Assembly: GCA_049697115.1 (NCBI GenBank)
Contig: JBAVVD010000021.1
Location: 124,001 to 188,000 of the forward strand
Length of the DNA: 64,000 bases
Direction of reading: 5' to 3'
From: JBAVVD01 sp049697115
GTDB lineage: Bacteria > Acidobacteriota > Aminicenantia > Aminicenantales > UBA4085
The position numbers were made by a program, and so were the translations under genes. Positions 49,533-58,883 of the stretch are shown here, piece by piece (the first letter of the stretch is position 1; every line of letters begins with the position of its first letter). The notes under the pieces are model-generated. The model was not told the origin of the DNA, ran no database searches, and worked only from the letters and a program-made list of their open reading frames with translations.

Positions 49533-50906
49533 ATGAAACTTGATGACACCATAATTGCCGTCTCCACGCCGCCGGGATTTGGCGGATTGGGAATTGTCCG
49601 GCTGAGCGGCCGGAATGCGCTTAATATTGCGAAAAAAATCTTCAGGCCAAAGAAAAGAGATAGGGCCAAAATTCAGCCTCGCCAGGCTGTATTCGGAAAT
49701 CTCTATGATTTTGAGAAAAAAGAATATTTTGACGAAGGCATTCTGACCTTTTTCCCCGAACCGGATTCGTATACAACGGAAAATGTTGTTGAGATAAGCT
49801 GCCACGGAAGTCCGGCAGTTCTGGAAGAAGCCGTCCGCCTGGGGATTAAGGCCGGGGCAAGGCATGCCGATCCGGGTGAATTCACCCTCCGAGCCTATCT
49901 GAGAGGGAGGATTGACATCATCCAGGCCGAGGCCATCAATGGATTAATCCGGTCGACTTCGCTCAAAAAGGCAAAGATAGCCTTCGGCCAGTTGGAAGGC
50001 GGGCTTTCAAAGAAAATTACAGCATTTCGCAATCAAATTATTCGCCTTCTGGCTCTGATAGAGGCGGCCATAGAATTTCCGGAAGAGGGGCTTCGGATAT
50101 CTCCTGAAAAGATTGCCGTTTCGCTGGGGAAGATTGTTCCTTTTCTACGAAAACTAATTTCAAGCTATGACGCAGGCAGAGCTCTGGCTGAAGGCTTGAC
50201 GCTGGCCATCACAGGAAGGACAAATGTCGGGAAATCCACGCTTTTTAATTCTCTTCTGGAAGAACAAAGAGCCATTGTGACTCCTTTCCCTGGAACCACG
50301 AGGGATTATTTGAGAGAAAAGATTAGAATCAAGGATGCCCTGTTTAATCTGGTTGATATGGCAGGCCTGGGCCGTCCTGTCTCACCCGTTGAAAAGGAAG
50401 GGATTAAAAAGGGGAAAAAGATTGCTCTGAATGCAGACGGATTGCTTCTTGTCCTTGACTCTTCCAGAAAAGAAACCCCTGAGGATTTGCGGTTGATTAG
50501 AGAATTCAAAGACAAAAAGGTCCTCCTGCTTTTTAATAAAATGGACCTGCCTCAAAAGATAAATATGGAAAGAATCAGAGTTCAGGCTGACAGCCTGCCT
50601 TTTCTGGAGATCTCGGCTCTGAAAGGGACAAATCTGGATAAGCTGAGAGAAAAAATACATGATGTCTTTGTTCCTCATGTGTCGGAAAGGGACGAGATCA
50701 TCCTTCATGTGAGGCAGAAAATCCTTCTCGAACAGACCTTAGACAGAATGATAAAATCTTTTCGCCTTTTGAATGAGGGCTTCTCTGAAGAGATTTATGC
50801 GGAAGAAATCCGCCGGATCCTCCCTATCATCGGAGAGCTGACCGGGGAGATTCGGGCAGACGAGGTAATTGCGGACATTTTCAGCCGGTTTTGTGTTGGA
50901 AAGTGA
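49533..50906 (+). CDS. mnmE: tRNA modification GTPase MnmE
   Basis: 457 aa. With MnmG it installs carboxymethylaminomethyl at U34 of tRNAs. N-terminal tetrahydrofolate-binding domain (DDTIIAVSTPPGFGGLGIVR), PGEFTLRAYLRGRIDIIQAE, GTPase Walker A (GRTNVGKSTLFNSL), G2 PFPGTTRDY, G3 DMAG, NKMD, and the C-terminal FSRFCVGK with the redox cysteine. No gap to mnmG. Confidence 0.97.
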   Translation: MKLDDTIIAVSTPPGFGGLGIVRLSGRNALNIAKKIFRPKKRDRAKIQPRQAVFGNLYDFEKKEYFDEGILTFFPEPDSYTTENVVEISCHGSPAVLEEAVRLGIKAGARHADPGEFTLRAYLRGRIDIIQAEAINGLIRSTSLKKAKIAFGQLEGGLSKKITAFRNQIIRLLALIEAAIEFPEEGLRISPEKIAVSLGKIVPFLRKLISSYDAGRALAEGLTLAITGRTNVGKSTLFNSLLEEQRAIVTPFPGTTRDYLREKIRIKDALFNLVDMAGLGRPVSPVEKEGIKKGKKIALNADGLLLVLDSSRKETPEDLRLIREFKDKKVLLLFNKMDLPQKINMERIRVQADSLPFLEISALKGTNLDKLREKIHDVFVPHVSERDEIILHVRQKILLEQTLDRMIKSFRLLNEGFSEEIYAEEIRRILPIIGELTGEIRADEVIADIFSRFCVGK

Positions 50907-50907
50907 G

Positions 50908-52794
50908 ATGGGAGAAAGAAATTCTGACGGCTATGATGTCATTGTCATCGGGGGCGGCCATGCGGGTTGTGAAGCAGCCAATGCGGCATGCGCCATGGGA
51001 CTCGAGACTTGCCTGATTACGATTCATCTCGAAACCATCGCCCAAATGTCATGCAACCCGGCCATCGGGGGCCTGGCCAAAGGGCAATTGGTCAGGGAAA
51101 TAGATGCGCTGGGGGGACTGATGGGGCTTCTGGCGGATGAAACAGGGATTCAATTCAGACTCCTGAACCGGAGCCGCGGCGGGGCAGTTCAGGCTCCCCG
51201 CGCTCAATGTGATAAGGCCCGCTACAGGCTGAGCATGAAAAAGCGGCTAGAGGAAATCCCAAATTTGACCGTGTTTCAGGGAATAGCGGCGGAAATTGCG
51301 GTTAAAAAGGGGAAAGCTGCCGGCGTTGTCACTCTGGATGGGAACTATCTGTCCAGTAAAGCCGTGATTCTTACTCCAGGGACTTTTTTGAACGGCCTCA
51401 TCCATATTGGTCTATCCAGCTATTCAGCAGGCCGGGCCAACGAACCGGCTTCCTGTGAACTCAGCGAGAATTTAAAGAAACTCGGACTCAGAATGTTCCG
51501 TTTGAAGACGGGAACTCCGATGAGGCTTGACAAGAACACAATAGACTGGGAATGTTTCTCTCCTCAGCCTGGAGATGAATTGCCTGTGCCGTTTTCTTTC
51601 CGGACTCAAAGGCCTCTGGAAAACAAGATTATTTGCTCTATTGGATACACAAACGCCGAAACCCATGAAATCATCCGAAAAAATTTAAACAAGTCTCCTC
51701 TTTTTTCGGGGAAAATAAAAGGAGTCGGGCCCAGATATTGCCCTTCCATAGAGGATAAGGTCGTAAAGTTTCCCCATCATTCACGCCATCAATTTTTTCT
51801 GGAGCCGGAAGGATTGGAAACATCGGAAATTTACCTGAACGGTCTATCTTCCAGCCTCCCGTATGAAGTACAGAGAGAGATTCTTAAAAGTATCCCTGGG
51901 CTGAACCGGGCGAAAATATTAAGGCCGGCTTATGGGATTGAATATGATGCTGTGGCTCCCACTCAGCTTCTGTCTACGTTGGAGACCAAGATCATAGAAA
52001 ATTTATTCCTGGCCGGTCAAATCAACGGCACATCGGGTTATGAGGAAGCGGCAGCTCAAGGATTGATGGCGGGAATTAACGCGGCTTTAAAAATCAAGAA
52101 ACAGGAACCCTTTATCCTCAGAAGGGACGAAGCCTATATCGGCGTTCTTATCGATGACCTTATTTCAAAAGGGGTGGAAGAGCCTTACCGGCTTTTCACA
52201 TCGCGGGCAGAATATCGTCTTTTATTAAGGATCGATAATGCAGACAAGAGGCTGATGCCCTATGGATTCCGTCTGGGACTGATCCCGGGAGAAGTTTATG
52301 AAGCGTTTTTAAAAAAACAGGAGAAGATGAATTCTGTGAAAGTCTTCTTACAGAAGAATAAAATCATGGTCGGGAATAATAAAGAGAGGATTACCCTAAA
52401 AGATTTCTTGAAAAAACCTGAAATCAGCCTGAAAAATGTGCTAGAATATGAAAAGTTTTCTGAGCCGTTGACGGATGAGGAAGTCAGGCATATTGAGTCA
52501 GAGATCAAATATGAAGGATATATAAAAAAACAGGAAAAAGAGATCGCAGAGATTCTGAAGATTGACGGCGTTAAAATACCTGAGAACGTGGATTTTACCA
52601 GCGTGCCGGGATTGACCCATGAAGCAGCGGAGAAGATGGCCCGATATCAGCCTCGAACCATAGGGGATGTTAAAAAGATACCAGGTTTGCCTCCATCTGC
52701 TGTCCTGGGTCTCCATATTCACCTGAGCCTTGAGAAAAAGGGCAAAAAAGCCAGGAAAAATGTTTCACGTGGAACATCAAGGAATGATAAATAA
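50908..52794 (+). CDS. mnmG: tRNA uridine 5-carboxymethylaminomethyl modification enzyme MnmG
   Basis: 628 aa from ATG 50908 (GGAAAG just upstream); a start at 50869 would overlap mnmE. FAD-binding GGGHAGCEAA, CNPAIGGLAKGQLVREIDAL, GTFLNGLIHIG and PRYCPSIEDKVVKF, with the C-terminal GidA-associated domain. The parS site is inside its last codons (encoding N-V-S-R-G-T), and the parA start lies in its 3' end. Confidence 0.97.
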   Translation: MGERNSDGYDVIVIGGGHAGCEAANAACAMGLETCLITIHLETIAQMSCNPAIGGLAKGQLVREIDALGGLMGLLADETGIQFRLLNRSRGGAVQAPRAQCDKARYRLSMKKRLEEIPNLTVFQGIAAEIAVKKGKAAGVVTLDGNYLSSKAVILTPGTFLNGLIHIGLSSYSAGRANEPASCELSENLKKLGLRMFRLKTGTPMRLDKNTIDWECFSPQPGDELPVPFSFRTQRPLENKIICSIGYTNAETHEIIRKNLNKSPLFSGKIKGVGPRYCPSIEDKVVKFPHHSRHQFFLEPEGLETSEIYLNGLSSSLPYEVQREILKSIPGLNRAKILRPAYGIEYDAVAPTQLLSTLETKIIENLFLAGQINGTSGYEEAAAQGLMAGINAALKIKKQEPFILRRDEAYIGVLIDDLISKGVEEPYRLFTSRAEYRLLLRIDNADKRLMPYGFRLGLIPGEVYEAFLKKQEKMNSVKVFLQKNKIMVGNNKERITLKDFLKKPEISLKNVLEYEKFSEPLTDEEVRHIESEIKYEGYIKKQEKEIAEILKIDGVKIPENVDFTSVPGLTHEAAEKMARYQPRTIGDVKKIPGLPPSAVLGLHIHLSLEKKGKKARKNVSRGTSRNDK

Positions 52795-53542
52795 GATCGT
52801 TGCCATTGCCAACCAGAAAGGAGGGGTGGGGAAAACAACAACGGCCATTAACCTTTCTTCTTCCCTGGCCTTAAAGAAGGTGAGGGCCTTACTTATTGAC
52901 TTCGATCCTCAAGGCATGGCAACGTCAGGGCTTGGGATACAAAAAGAAGCGAATAAAGGGATCTATCAGGCTATAATGAATGGGCGGGACATGATGGAGT
53001 ACATCCAGGGAACTGAAGTTGATAACTTCTATCTCTGTCCCTGCTCTCCTGAGCTGGCCGGAGCAGAGGTTGAGCTTTATTCCAAAGAGAATAGAGAAAA
53101 TAAACTCAGAGAAGCACTGAATAGAATCAGAATGAAATTTAATTTCATCTTTATCGATTGTCCCCCATCTTTGGGTTACCTGACCATAAATGCTCTGACT
53201 GCTGCCGATTCCGTTCTAATTCCGGTTCAATGTGAGTTTTTCTGCATGGAGGGAATTCCTGACCTTCTCCACACTCTGCAGGAGGTTCGTTCCTATTTTA
53301 ATCCTTCCCTGAGGGTGGAAGGGATATTATTGACCATGTATGATGAGCGAACCAATCTTTCCAAGCAGGTAGCGGAAGAGGTCAAGAAGTCATTAAAGGG
53401 AATTGTCTACGAGGTTATTATTCCCCGGAGCGTTAAGCTCGCTGAGGCTCCCAGTTTCGGCAAACCCATCATCCTTTATGACATTAAATCAAAGGGAGCC
53501 GAAGCCTATCTAAAACTGGCTGAGGAGATTCTCCAAAAATGA
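52760..53542 (+). CDS. parA: Chromosome partitioning ATPase ParA (Soj)
   Basis: About 260 aa from ATG 52760, or 252 aa from ATG 52784 (MINKIVAIANQKGG). The deviant Walker A is NQKGGVGKTTTAINL; IDCPPSLGYLT is Walker B-like; KQVAEEVKKSL and VKLAEAPSFGKPIILYD are conserved. ParA forms a DNA-bound gradient that segregates origins with ParB. The ATG at 52760 has AGGA upstream, but its peptide MFHVEH is just the parS sequence translated; the later start is equally plausible. Overlaps mnmG and parB. Confidence 0.94.
   Translation: MFHVEHQGMINKIVAIANQKGGVGKTTTAINLSSSLALKKVRALLIDFDPQGMATSGLGIQKEANKGIYQAIMNGRDMMEYIQGTEVDNFYLCPCSPELAGAEVELYSKENRENKLREALNRIRMKFNFIFIDCPPSLGYLTINALTAADSVLIPVQCEFFCMEGIPDLLHTLQEVRSYFNPSLRVEGILLTMYDERTNLSKQVAEEVKKSLKGIVYEVIIPRSVKLAEAPSFGKPIILYDIKSKGAEAYLKLAEEILQK
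52761..52776. promoter_or_regulatory. parS centromere site
   Basis: TGTTTCACGTGGAACA matches the universal ParB-binding palindrome TGTTNCACGTGNAACA without mismatch. It lies in the 3' end of mnmG and next to parA-parB, the usual place near the replication origin. I saw no second copy in the window. Confidence 0.95.
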
Positions 53543-54384
53543 AGAAAGCACTAGGAAAAGGAATCAAGGCTTTTATTCCCGCCGAATACGGCATTTTAAA
53601 GGAAGAAAAATATGCAGAGCTGGATATTGAACAGATTGTGCCAAACCCGCTTCAACCGAGAGAGAAATTCGACGAGCTGTCCATTGCCGAACTTGCCCAG
53701 TCCATTATAGAAGCTGGAGTTCTCCAGCCCATCGTTGTTGTTCCTGAGAACAACCGGTACCGGATTATTGTCGGCGAACGAAGATGGCGGGCGGCCCAGA
53801 AGGCAGGATTAAGGAAGGTTCCGGTTCTTATCCGTAATATTCCCAGAGAGAAGGAGCTCGAAATATCTCTAATCGAAAACATGCAGAGAGAGGAGCTGAA
53901 TCCGATTGAAATCGCACTTGCCTATCAGAGAATAATCCAGGAGCTGGGCTGCACACAGCAGGAGCTGGCAGAGAAAGTGGGCAAGGACAGAACCTCGGTG
54001 ACTAATTTTCTGCGGTTATTAAAGCTTCCTAAAGAAACTCAGAAACATATTCGAGATGGCAAAATCTCCATGGGGCATGCCAGAGCGATATTGTCCATTG
54101 AAAGTCCTGAAGAGCAAAAGGCGATTTGTCAGCAGATTGTGAAGAAGAATCTTTCTGTCAGAGAAGTAGAAAAAATGATTTCCAGACTTAGAGAAGAACT
54201 TCCTGCCGGGAAGAAGAAACAGGGTGATCCGGATTTGGAAGTCCTTCAAGAAGAGTTTCTCCGAATACTTGGGACTAAAGTATCAATCTCTGGAAGCCGG
54301 AACAAAGGAGTGATTAAACTATTCTATTTCTCAATGGATGATTTAAATAGAATCTATGAACAAATCAAAGGAGCGAGTGCATGA
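53539..54384 (+). CDS. parB: Chromosome partitioning protein ParB (Spo0J)
   Basis: 281 aa. N-domain CTPase motif GERRWRAAQKAGLRKVPV, ENMQREELNPIE (box II), HTH SVTNFLRLLKLP-type (TSVTNFLRLLKLPKETQKHI) and C-terminal dimer domain. It spreads from parS. Overlaps parA by four bases and the bactofilin start by four bases. Confidence 0.96.
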   Translation: MKKALGKGIKAFIPAEYGILKEEKYAELDIEQIVPNPLQPREKFDELSIAELAQSIIEAGVLQPIVVVPENNRYRIIVGERRWRAAQKAGLRKVPVLIRNIPREKELEISLIENMQREELNPIEIALAYQRIIQELGCTQQELAEKVGKDRTSVTNFLRLLKLPKETQKHIRDGKISMGHARAILSIESPEEQKAICQQIVKKNLSVREVEKMISRLREELPAGKKKQGDPDLEVLQEEFLRILGTKVSISGSRNKGVIKLFYFSMDDLNRIYEQIKGASA

Positions 54385-54773
54385 AAGAAAAGAGGAAGGA
54401 AATGGATGAAAGCAAAATCACCGGCTTTTTTGATGACGGGACAGAATTTAATGGAGACTTGAAATTCAGGGGATCCTTCCGGATCGATGGAAATTTCAAG
54501 GGAAAAATTGACTCAGACTCTTTGCTGATCATCGGAGATAAAGGAAAAGTGGAAGCGGAAGTCCATGTTGGACATGTGATCATCAACGGAGAGTTCAAAG
54601 GTAATATGCAGGCGTCGGAAAGAGTGGAAATCAGCAACAATGGAAAAGTCATAGGAACGATAATAGCGCCGAAACTCGTCGTGGAGGAAGGGGCGTATCT
54701 TGAGGCCAACTGTCAGACAACGGATAAAATCCCCCCTTCTCCTTCAAAGACCAAAGAAGAATCGGAAAAATAA
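54381..54773 (+). CDS. Bactofilin
   Basis: 130 aa (ATG 54381, GGAG seven bases upstream). The right-handed beta-helix repeats run DLKFRGSFRIDGNFKGKIDS, LLIIGDKGKVEAEVHVGHVI, INGEFKGNMQASERVEISN and GKVIGTIIAPKLVVEEGA. Bactofilins polymerise into cytoskeletal filaments at the membrane; next to parAB they are linked with chromosome or envelope organisation, as in other bacteria. C-tail is low complexity. Confidence 0.93.
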   Translation: MKEKRKEMDESKITGFFDDGTEFNGDLKFRGSFRIDGNFKGKIDSDSLLIIGDKGKVEAEVHVGHVIINGEFKGNMQASERVEISNNGKVIGTIIAPKLVVEEGAYLEANCQTTDKIPPSPSKTKEESEK

Positions 54774-54775
54774 TC

Positions 54776-55498
54776 TTGAGAAAAGCCCTGGGAGTTATTC
54801 CTGCCCGCTATCATTCCACCCGTTTTCCGGGTAAACCACTGGCTTTGATTCTGGGCAAGACCATGATTCAAAGGGTGTATGAAAGAGCCAGGGGATCCCG
54901 TCTCCTTGAAAAAGTCGTCATTGCCGCAGATGATGAAAGAATATTCAGCGCCGCGAAAAAATTTGGAGCCGAAGTGCAGATGACTTCCTCTTATCACAAT
55001 TCAGGGACAGAGAGGGTGGCAGAAGTGGCGGCCAAGCTGGACTTCCCCATTGTGGTCAACATTCAGGGCGATGAACCGCTTATCGAAGGGAGGATGATTG
55101 ATGGTCTCGTGGAAGCCCTCCAGGATGCTTCGATTCCCATGGCCACTCTGATGGCCAGGCAAGAAGACCTGAAGCTTCTTCAGGACCGTCATGTGGTCAA
55201 GGTTGTGGTCAGCCGCGATGGCTTTGCCCTTTATTTTTCACGGGCTCCTCTTCCCTATCAAGCGCCTGATTTTTTCTTTCAGCATATCGGAGTCTATGGA
55301 TATCAAAAAGATTTCCTCCTGCAATTCAAGGAAATGAGTCCGTCACGGCTGGAAAAAATTGAGAAGCTGGAGCAGTTGCGAGTCTTAGAAAACGGCTGTA
55401 AGATCAAGATGGTCGAAATCCCATTGCCGACCTTGAGTGTAAATACGCCGCAGGATATAATCAAGGTTGAAGAAATTCTAAAAGAGAGAAGTGGATGA
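54776..55498 (+). CDS. kdsB: 3-deoxy-manno-octulosonate cytidylyltransferase
   Basis: 240 aa, start TTG 54776. Activates Kdo with CTP for lipid A-core synthesis. GVIPARYHSTRFPGKPLAL, TSSYHNSGTERVAEVA, VNIQGDEPLIE and QHIGVYGYQKDFLLQF are conserved. It starts two bases after the bactofilin stop and overlaps pyrG by four bases. Confidence 0.95.
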   Translation: MRKALGVIPARYHSTRFPGKPLALILGKTMIQRVYERARGSRLLEKVVIAADDERIFSAAKKFGAEVQMTSSYHNSGTERVAEVAAKLDFPIVVNIQGDEPLIEGRMIDGLVEALQDASIPMATLMARQEDLKLLQDRHVVKVVVSRDGFALYFSRAPLPYQAPDFFFQHIGVYGYQKDFLLQFKEMSPSRLEKIEKLEQLRVLENGCKIKMVEIPLPTLSVNTPQDIIKVEEILKERSG

Positions 55499-57111
55499 GC
55501 AAATACATCTTTGTCACCGGAGGGGTCCTTTCTGCTCTTGGAAAAGGTATTGCTGCGGCCTCAATTGGAAGACTTTTGGAAAGCCATGGCCTCAGAATAA
55601 CGCTTCAAAAATTTGACCCGTATCTGAATGTCGATCCGGGAACAATGAATCCTTTCCAGCATGGGGAAGTCTATGTCACTGATGACGGCGCAGAGACAGA
55701 CCTCGACCTCGGCCATTATGAGCGCTTTACATCGACGAGAACGACCAAAGCTCATAACTGGACAGCCGGGAAAATCTATGAGTCCATCATAAGAAAAGAG
55801 CGAAAGGGGGAATATCTCGGCAAGACGGTCCAGGTCATTCCTCACGTGACGGATGAAATCAAGAACGCCTTTCGGGCAGTGGCTGATGATAACGATGTTG
55901 TTATTGTGGAGATAGGCGGCACAGTGGGGGACATCGAGAGTCTTCCTTTCCTTGAAGCCACGCGTCAAATGCGGCTTTCCCTGGGAAGCGAAAATACGCT
56001 TTTCATCCACCTCACTCTGGTTCCCTATATCAAGACATCCGGCGAGCTGAAGACCAAGCCCACTCAGCACAGCGTGAAGGAATTGAGGGCTATAGGTATC
56101 CAGCCGGACATTCTTCTCTGCCGAACAGACAGGATTCTCTCCCATGATCTGAAATCCAAAATATCTCTTTTTACAAACGTCCCAATTGAAGCCGTCATTA
56201 CCGCCAAAGACGTGGACAATATTTATGAGATTCCTCTGAATTTTGCTAAAGAGAATCTGGATAAAATTATTCTCAAGCAGTTTAGAATTACTTCAAAGAA
56301 AAGAGATTTTAAAAAATGGGAAAGACTTGTGGGCCGGATGGAACGCCCAAAAGGTGAAGTTCATATCGCCCTGGTTGGCAAGTACGCCAGCCTTCAGGAT
56401 TCATATTTGAGCCTGAAACAGGCCCTTGACCACGGCGGTGTTGCCCATAATCTTAAAGTCAATGTCTCCTGGATAGAAGCTGAAGATTTTGAGAAAAGCG
56501 GAATAGAGAGAAGGCTGAAAGGACAGGACGGAATTCTTGTCCCTGGCGGATTCGGCAAACGCGGAATTGAAGGCAAAATTAGAGCCGTAACCTATGCCAG
56601 GGAGCACAAAATTCCTTATTTCGGTATATGCCTGGGAATGCAGTGTGCAACAGTGGAATTTGCCCGTAATATCGTCCGTCTCAAAAAAGCCAACAGCACG
56701 GAGTTTGATCCGGACACTCCCCATAAGATATTTTTCATGTGGAGAGAACTCAAGGGAGTTCAGGATTTGGGAGGGACGATGCGGCTGGGCCAATACCTGT
56801 GCCGATTGGAAAAAGGTTCTGCCGCTTATAAGGCTTATGGGAAAACGGAAATATATGAACGTCACCGCCACCGCTATGAGTTCAATCCGGAATATGAGAA
56901 AATCCTCGCTGAAGCTGGACTGGTTTTCTCCGGGAAAAATCCGGATCATCAGCTGGTCGAAATCATAGAAATCAGAGACCATCCATGGTTCTTGGGGTGT
57001 CAGTTTCATCCTGAGTTTAAATCGAGGCCCCTGGAGCCCCATCTCCTGTTTAAAGCTTTTATCGGAGCCAGCTATGCCTACCATGTCAAAAGAAATAAAA
57101 ATTTATCCTGA
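55495..57111 (+). CDS. pyrG: CTP synthase
   Basis: 538 aa. Makes CTP from UTP, ATP and glutamine; it supplies CTP for KdsB. Synthetase domain: KYIFVTGGVLSALGKGIAAA, YLNVDPGTMNPFQHGEVYVT. Glutaminase domain: LVPGGFGKRGIEGKI, FGICLGMQCATVEFAR with the catalytic cysteine, and a QFHPEFKSRP histidine. kdsA starts within its last 38 bases. Confidence 0.97.
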   Translation: MSKYIFVTGGVLSALGKGIAAASIGRLLESHGLRITLQKFDPYLNVDPGTMNPFQHGEVYVTDDGAETDLDLGHYERFTSTRTTKAHNWTAGKIYESIIRKERKGEYLGKTVQVIPHVTDEIKNAFRAVADDNDVVIVEIGGTVGDIESLPFLEATRQMRLSLGSENTLFIHLTLVPYIKTSGELKTKPTQHSVKELRAIGIQPDILLCRTDRILSHDLKSKISLFTNVPIEAVITAKDVDNIYEIPLNFAKENLDKIILKQFRITSKKRDFKKWERLVGRMERPKGEVHIALVGKYASLQDSYLSLKQALDHGGVAHNLKVNVSWIEAEDFEKSGIERRLKGQDGILVPGGFGKRGIEGKIRAVTYAREHKIPYFGICLGMQCATVEFARNIVRLKKANSTEFDPDTPHKIFFMWRELKGVQDLGGTMRLGQYLCRLEKGSAAYKAYGKTEIYERHRHRYEFNPEYEKILAEAGLVFSGKNPDHQLVEIIEIRDHPWFLGCQFHPEFKSRPLEPHLLFKAFIGASYAYHVKRNKNLS

Positions 57112-57901
57112 CGTAAAAATCGGAGGCGCCAATCCTCTTTTTCTGATTGGCGGGCCATGCGTCATCGAGAGTGAAGAGCATGCCTTGTCCATGGCAAAAA
57201 GAATCAAAGAAATTTGCAAAAACCTCCACATTCCATTTATTTTCAAAGCTTCCTTTGACAAAGCCAATCGTTTATCTCTCAATTCCTATAGAGGTCCAGG
57301 CTTGGAACGGGGACTGGAGGTCCTCCAGAAAATCAAAGAAAAGATTTCCGTGCCAGTGCTTTCGGATATTCACGAAACCGGGCAGGTGGAAAAAGCCGCT
57401 TCAGTCCTGGATGTTATTCAAATCCCCGCTTTGCTCTGCCGTCAAACTGACCTGATTCTGGAGGCTGCTAGAACACAGAAGCCTCTGAATCTCAAAAAAG
57501 GTCAATTTCTCTCCCCCTCAGATATGAAGAATGAGGTCGACAAAGTCCTCAGCCAGGGAAATGAAAATATCCTTATTACCGAAAGGGGAACGATGTTCGG
57601 CTATAATAATTTAGTCTTTGATATTCGTTCAATTCCGATCATGAAGAGTTGGGGGTTCCCTGTGGCTATCGACGCTTCCCATAGTATCCAGAAGCCGGGA
57701 GGAGAGGGCATGGCATCCGGCGGGGATGGGGAGTTTATTCCTTATGTGGCAAAGGCGGGCGTGAGTGCTGGGGCAGACGGAGTTTTTCTGGAAATCCATG
57801 ACAATCCGGATAAAGCTCTCTCAGACAAGCATAATTCATTGATAATAAATGAATTAGAAGGATTGCTGGCTTCGTTGCTCCGCATAAAAAAGGCAATCTA
57901 A
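57074..57901 (+). CDS. kdsA: Kdo-8-phosphate synthase
   Basis: 275 aa. Condenses PEP with arabinose 5-phosphate. Start ATG 57074 is inside pyrG with GGAG six bases upstream; ATG 57083 is the alternative. Conserved: FLIGGPCVIESEEHAL, FKASFDKANRLSLNSYRGPG, VLSDIHETGQVEKAASVLDV, TERGTMFGYNNLVFDIRSIP and DASHSIQKPGG. The Asn and Cys positions suggest the metal-dependent or independent class cannot be set by eye. Confidence 0.95.
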   Translation: MPTMSKEIKIYPDVKIGGANPLFLIGGPCVIESEEHALSMAKRIKEICKNLHIPFIFKASFDKANRLSLNSYRGPGLERGLEVLQKIKEKISVPVLSDIHETGQVEKAASVLDVIQIPALLCRQTDLILEAARTQKPLNLKKGQFLSPSDMKNEVDKVLSQGNENILITERGTMFGYNNLVFDIRSIPIMKSWGFPVAIDASHSIQKPGGEGMASGGDGEFIPYVAKAGVSAGADGVFLEIHDNPDKALSDKHNSLIINELEGLLASLLRIKKAI

Positions 57902-57911
57902 GGGAAGAACA

Positions 57912-58883
57912 ATGACTAAGAAAGAAATCCTCCAGATTGGGAGAGAAGTTCTCAGGATTGAAGCAGAGGCGGTTGATAATTTGAGCTCGAGACTGGACGA
58001 TAATTTCGTCAGAGCCGTCAATCTCCTCTATAGAACGAAATCCCGCATCATCGTCTCCGGCATTGGTAAGTCCGGTCTTGTCGCCAGGAAAATTGCCGCC
58101 ACACTGGCCAGTTGCGGCACTCCGGCTATTTTCATTCATCCCGCTGAGGCGGGGCACGGCGACCTGGGGATGATTCTCAGAGATGACGTAATCATCGCTG
58201 TTTCTTACAGCGGGGAGACAAGGGAAATTCTTGACCTCCTGGATTTTATCATGAGAATCGGAGTCCGGCTCATCTGCATCACCGGAGACAGGAAATCGCG
58301 GATTGCCCGTTACAGTGATATCGTCCTGGAAGCGAAAGTTGAACGGGAAGCAGAGCCCAGCGGGCTGGTGCCGACAGCAAGCTCTACCGCTGCGCTTGCC
58401 CTGGGAGATGCCCTGGCCGTGGCCCTGATGAGGAAAAAAGGTTTTACGGAAAAAGATTTCGCCTCGGTCCATCCCAAAGGCCAGATCGGAAAAAAGCTCC
58501 TCAAAGTTGAAAATTTAATGCACAAAGGAAAGGAAATTCCTTCTGTTCAACCCGGCACTCCAATGAGCGATGTGATTGAGGAGATGACAGACAAGAAACT
58601 GGGAATGACCGCGGTTGTGGATGCCCAGATGAAGCTGCTGGGGATCATTACCGACGGCGATTTAAGAAGAATGATGCTCAAGTACGGAGAGAGTCTGTTT
58701 TTAAGAACGGCTCAGGAATGCATGACGCCAAACCCGGTCACTATTGACAAGTCGGACCTGGCCACAAGAGCCCTTAACCTTATGGAGAAAAAAAAAATCA
58801 CCTCCCTGGCCATCAAGAATAAGGCAGGCCAGATTGAAGGCATTATCCACCTTCATGACCTGTGGCGCACGGAGATGTTCTGA
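57912..58883 (+). CDS. kdsD: Arabinose-5-phosphate isomerase
   Basis: 323 aa. SIS domain (RIIVSGIGKSGLVARKIAAT, HPAEAGHGDLGMILRDDVII, SYSGETREIL, VPTASSTAALALGDALAVAL) followed by two CBS domains (MHKGKEIPSVQPGTPMSDVI and CMTPNPVTIDKSDLATRALN). Converts ribulose 5-phosphate to arabinose 5-phosphate for KdsA. Its stop overlaps the kdsC start (TGATG). Confidence 0.94.
   Translation: MTKKEILQIGREVLRIEAEAVDNLSSRLDDNFVRAVNLLYRTKSRIIVSGIGKSGLVARKIAATLASCGTPAIFIHPAEAGHGDLGMILRDDVIIAVSYSGETREILDLLDFIMRIGVRLICITGDRKSRIARYSDIVLEAKVEREAEPSGLVPTASSTAALALGDALAVALMRKKGFTEKDFASVHPKGQIGKKLLKVENLMHKGKEIPSVQPGTPMSDVIEEMTDKKLGMTAVVDAQMKLLGIITDGDLRRMMLKYGESLFLRTAQECMTPNPVTIDKSDLATRALNLMEKKKITSLAIKNKAGQIEGIIHLHDLWRTEMF

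Noticed and set aside
52730..52759. ParA start at 52730
   Set aside because: It would be read from within mnmG with no ribosome site; starts at 52760 or 52784 are better placed.
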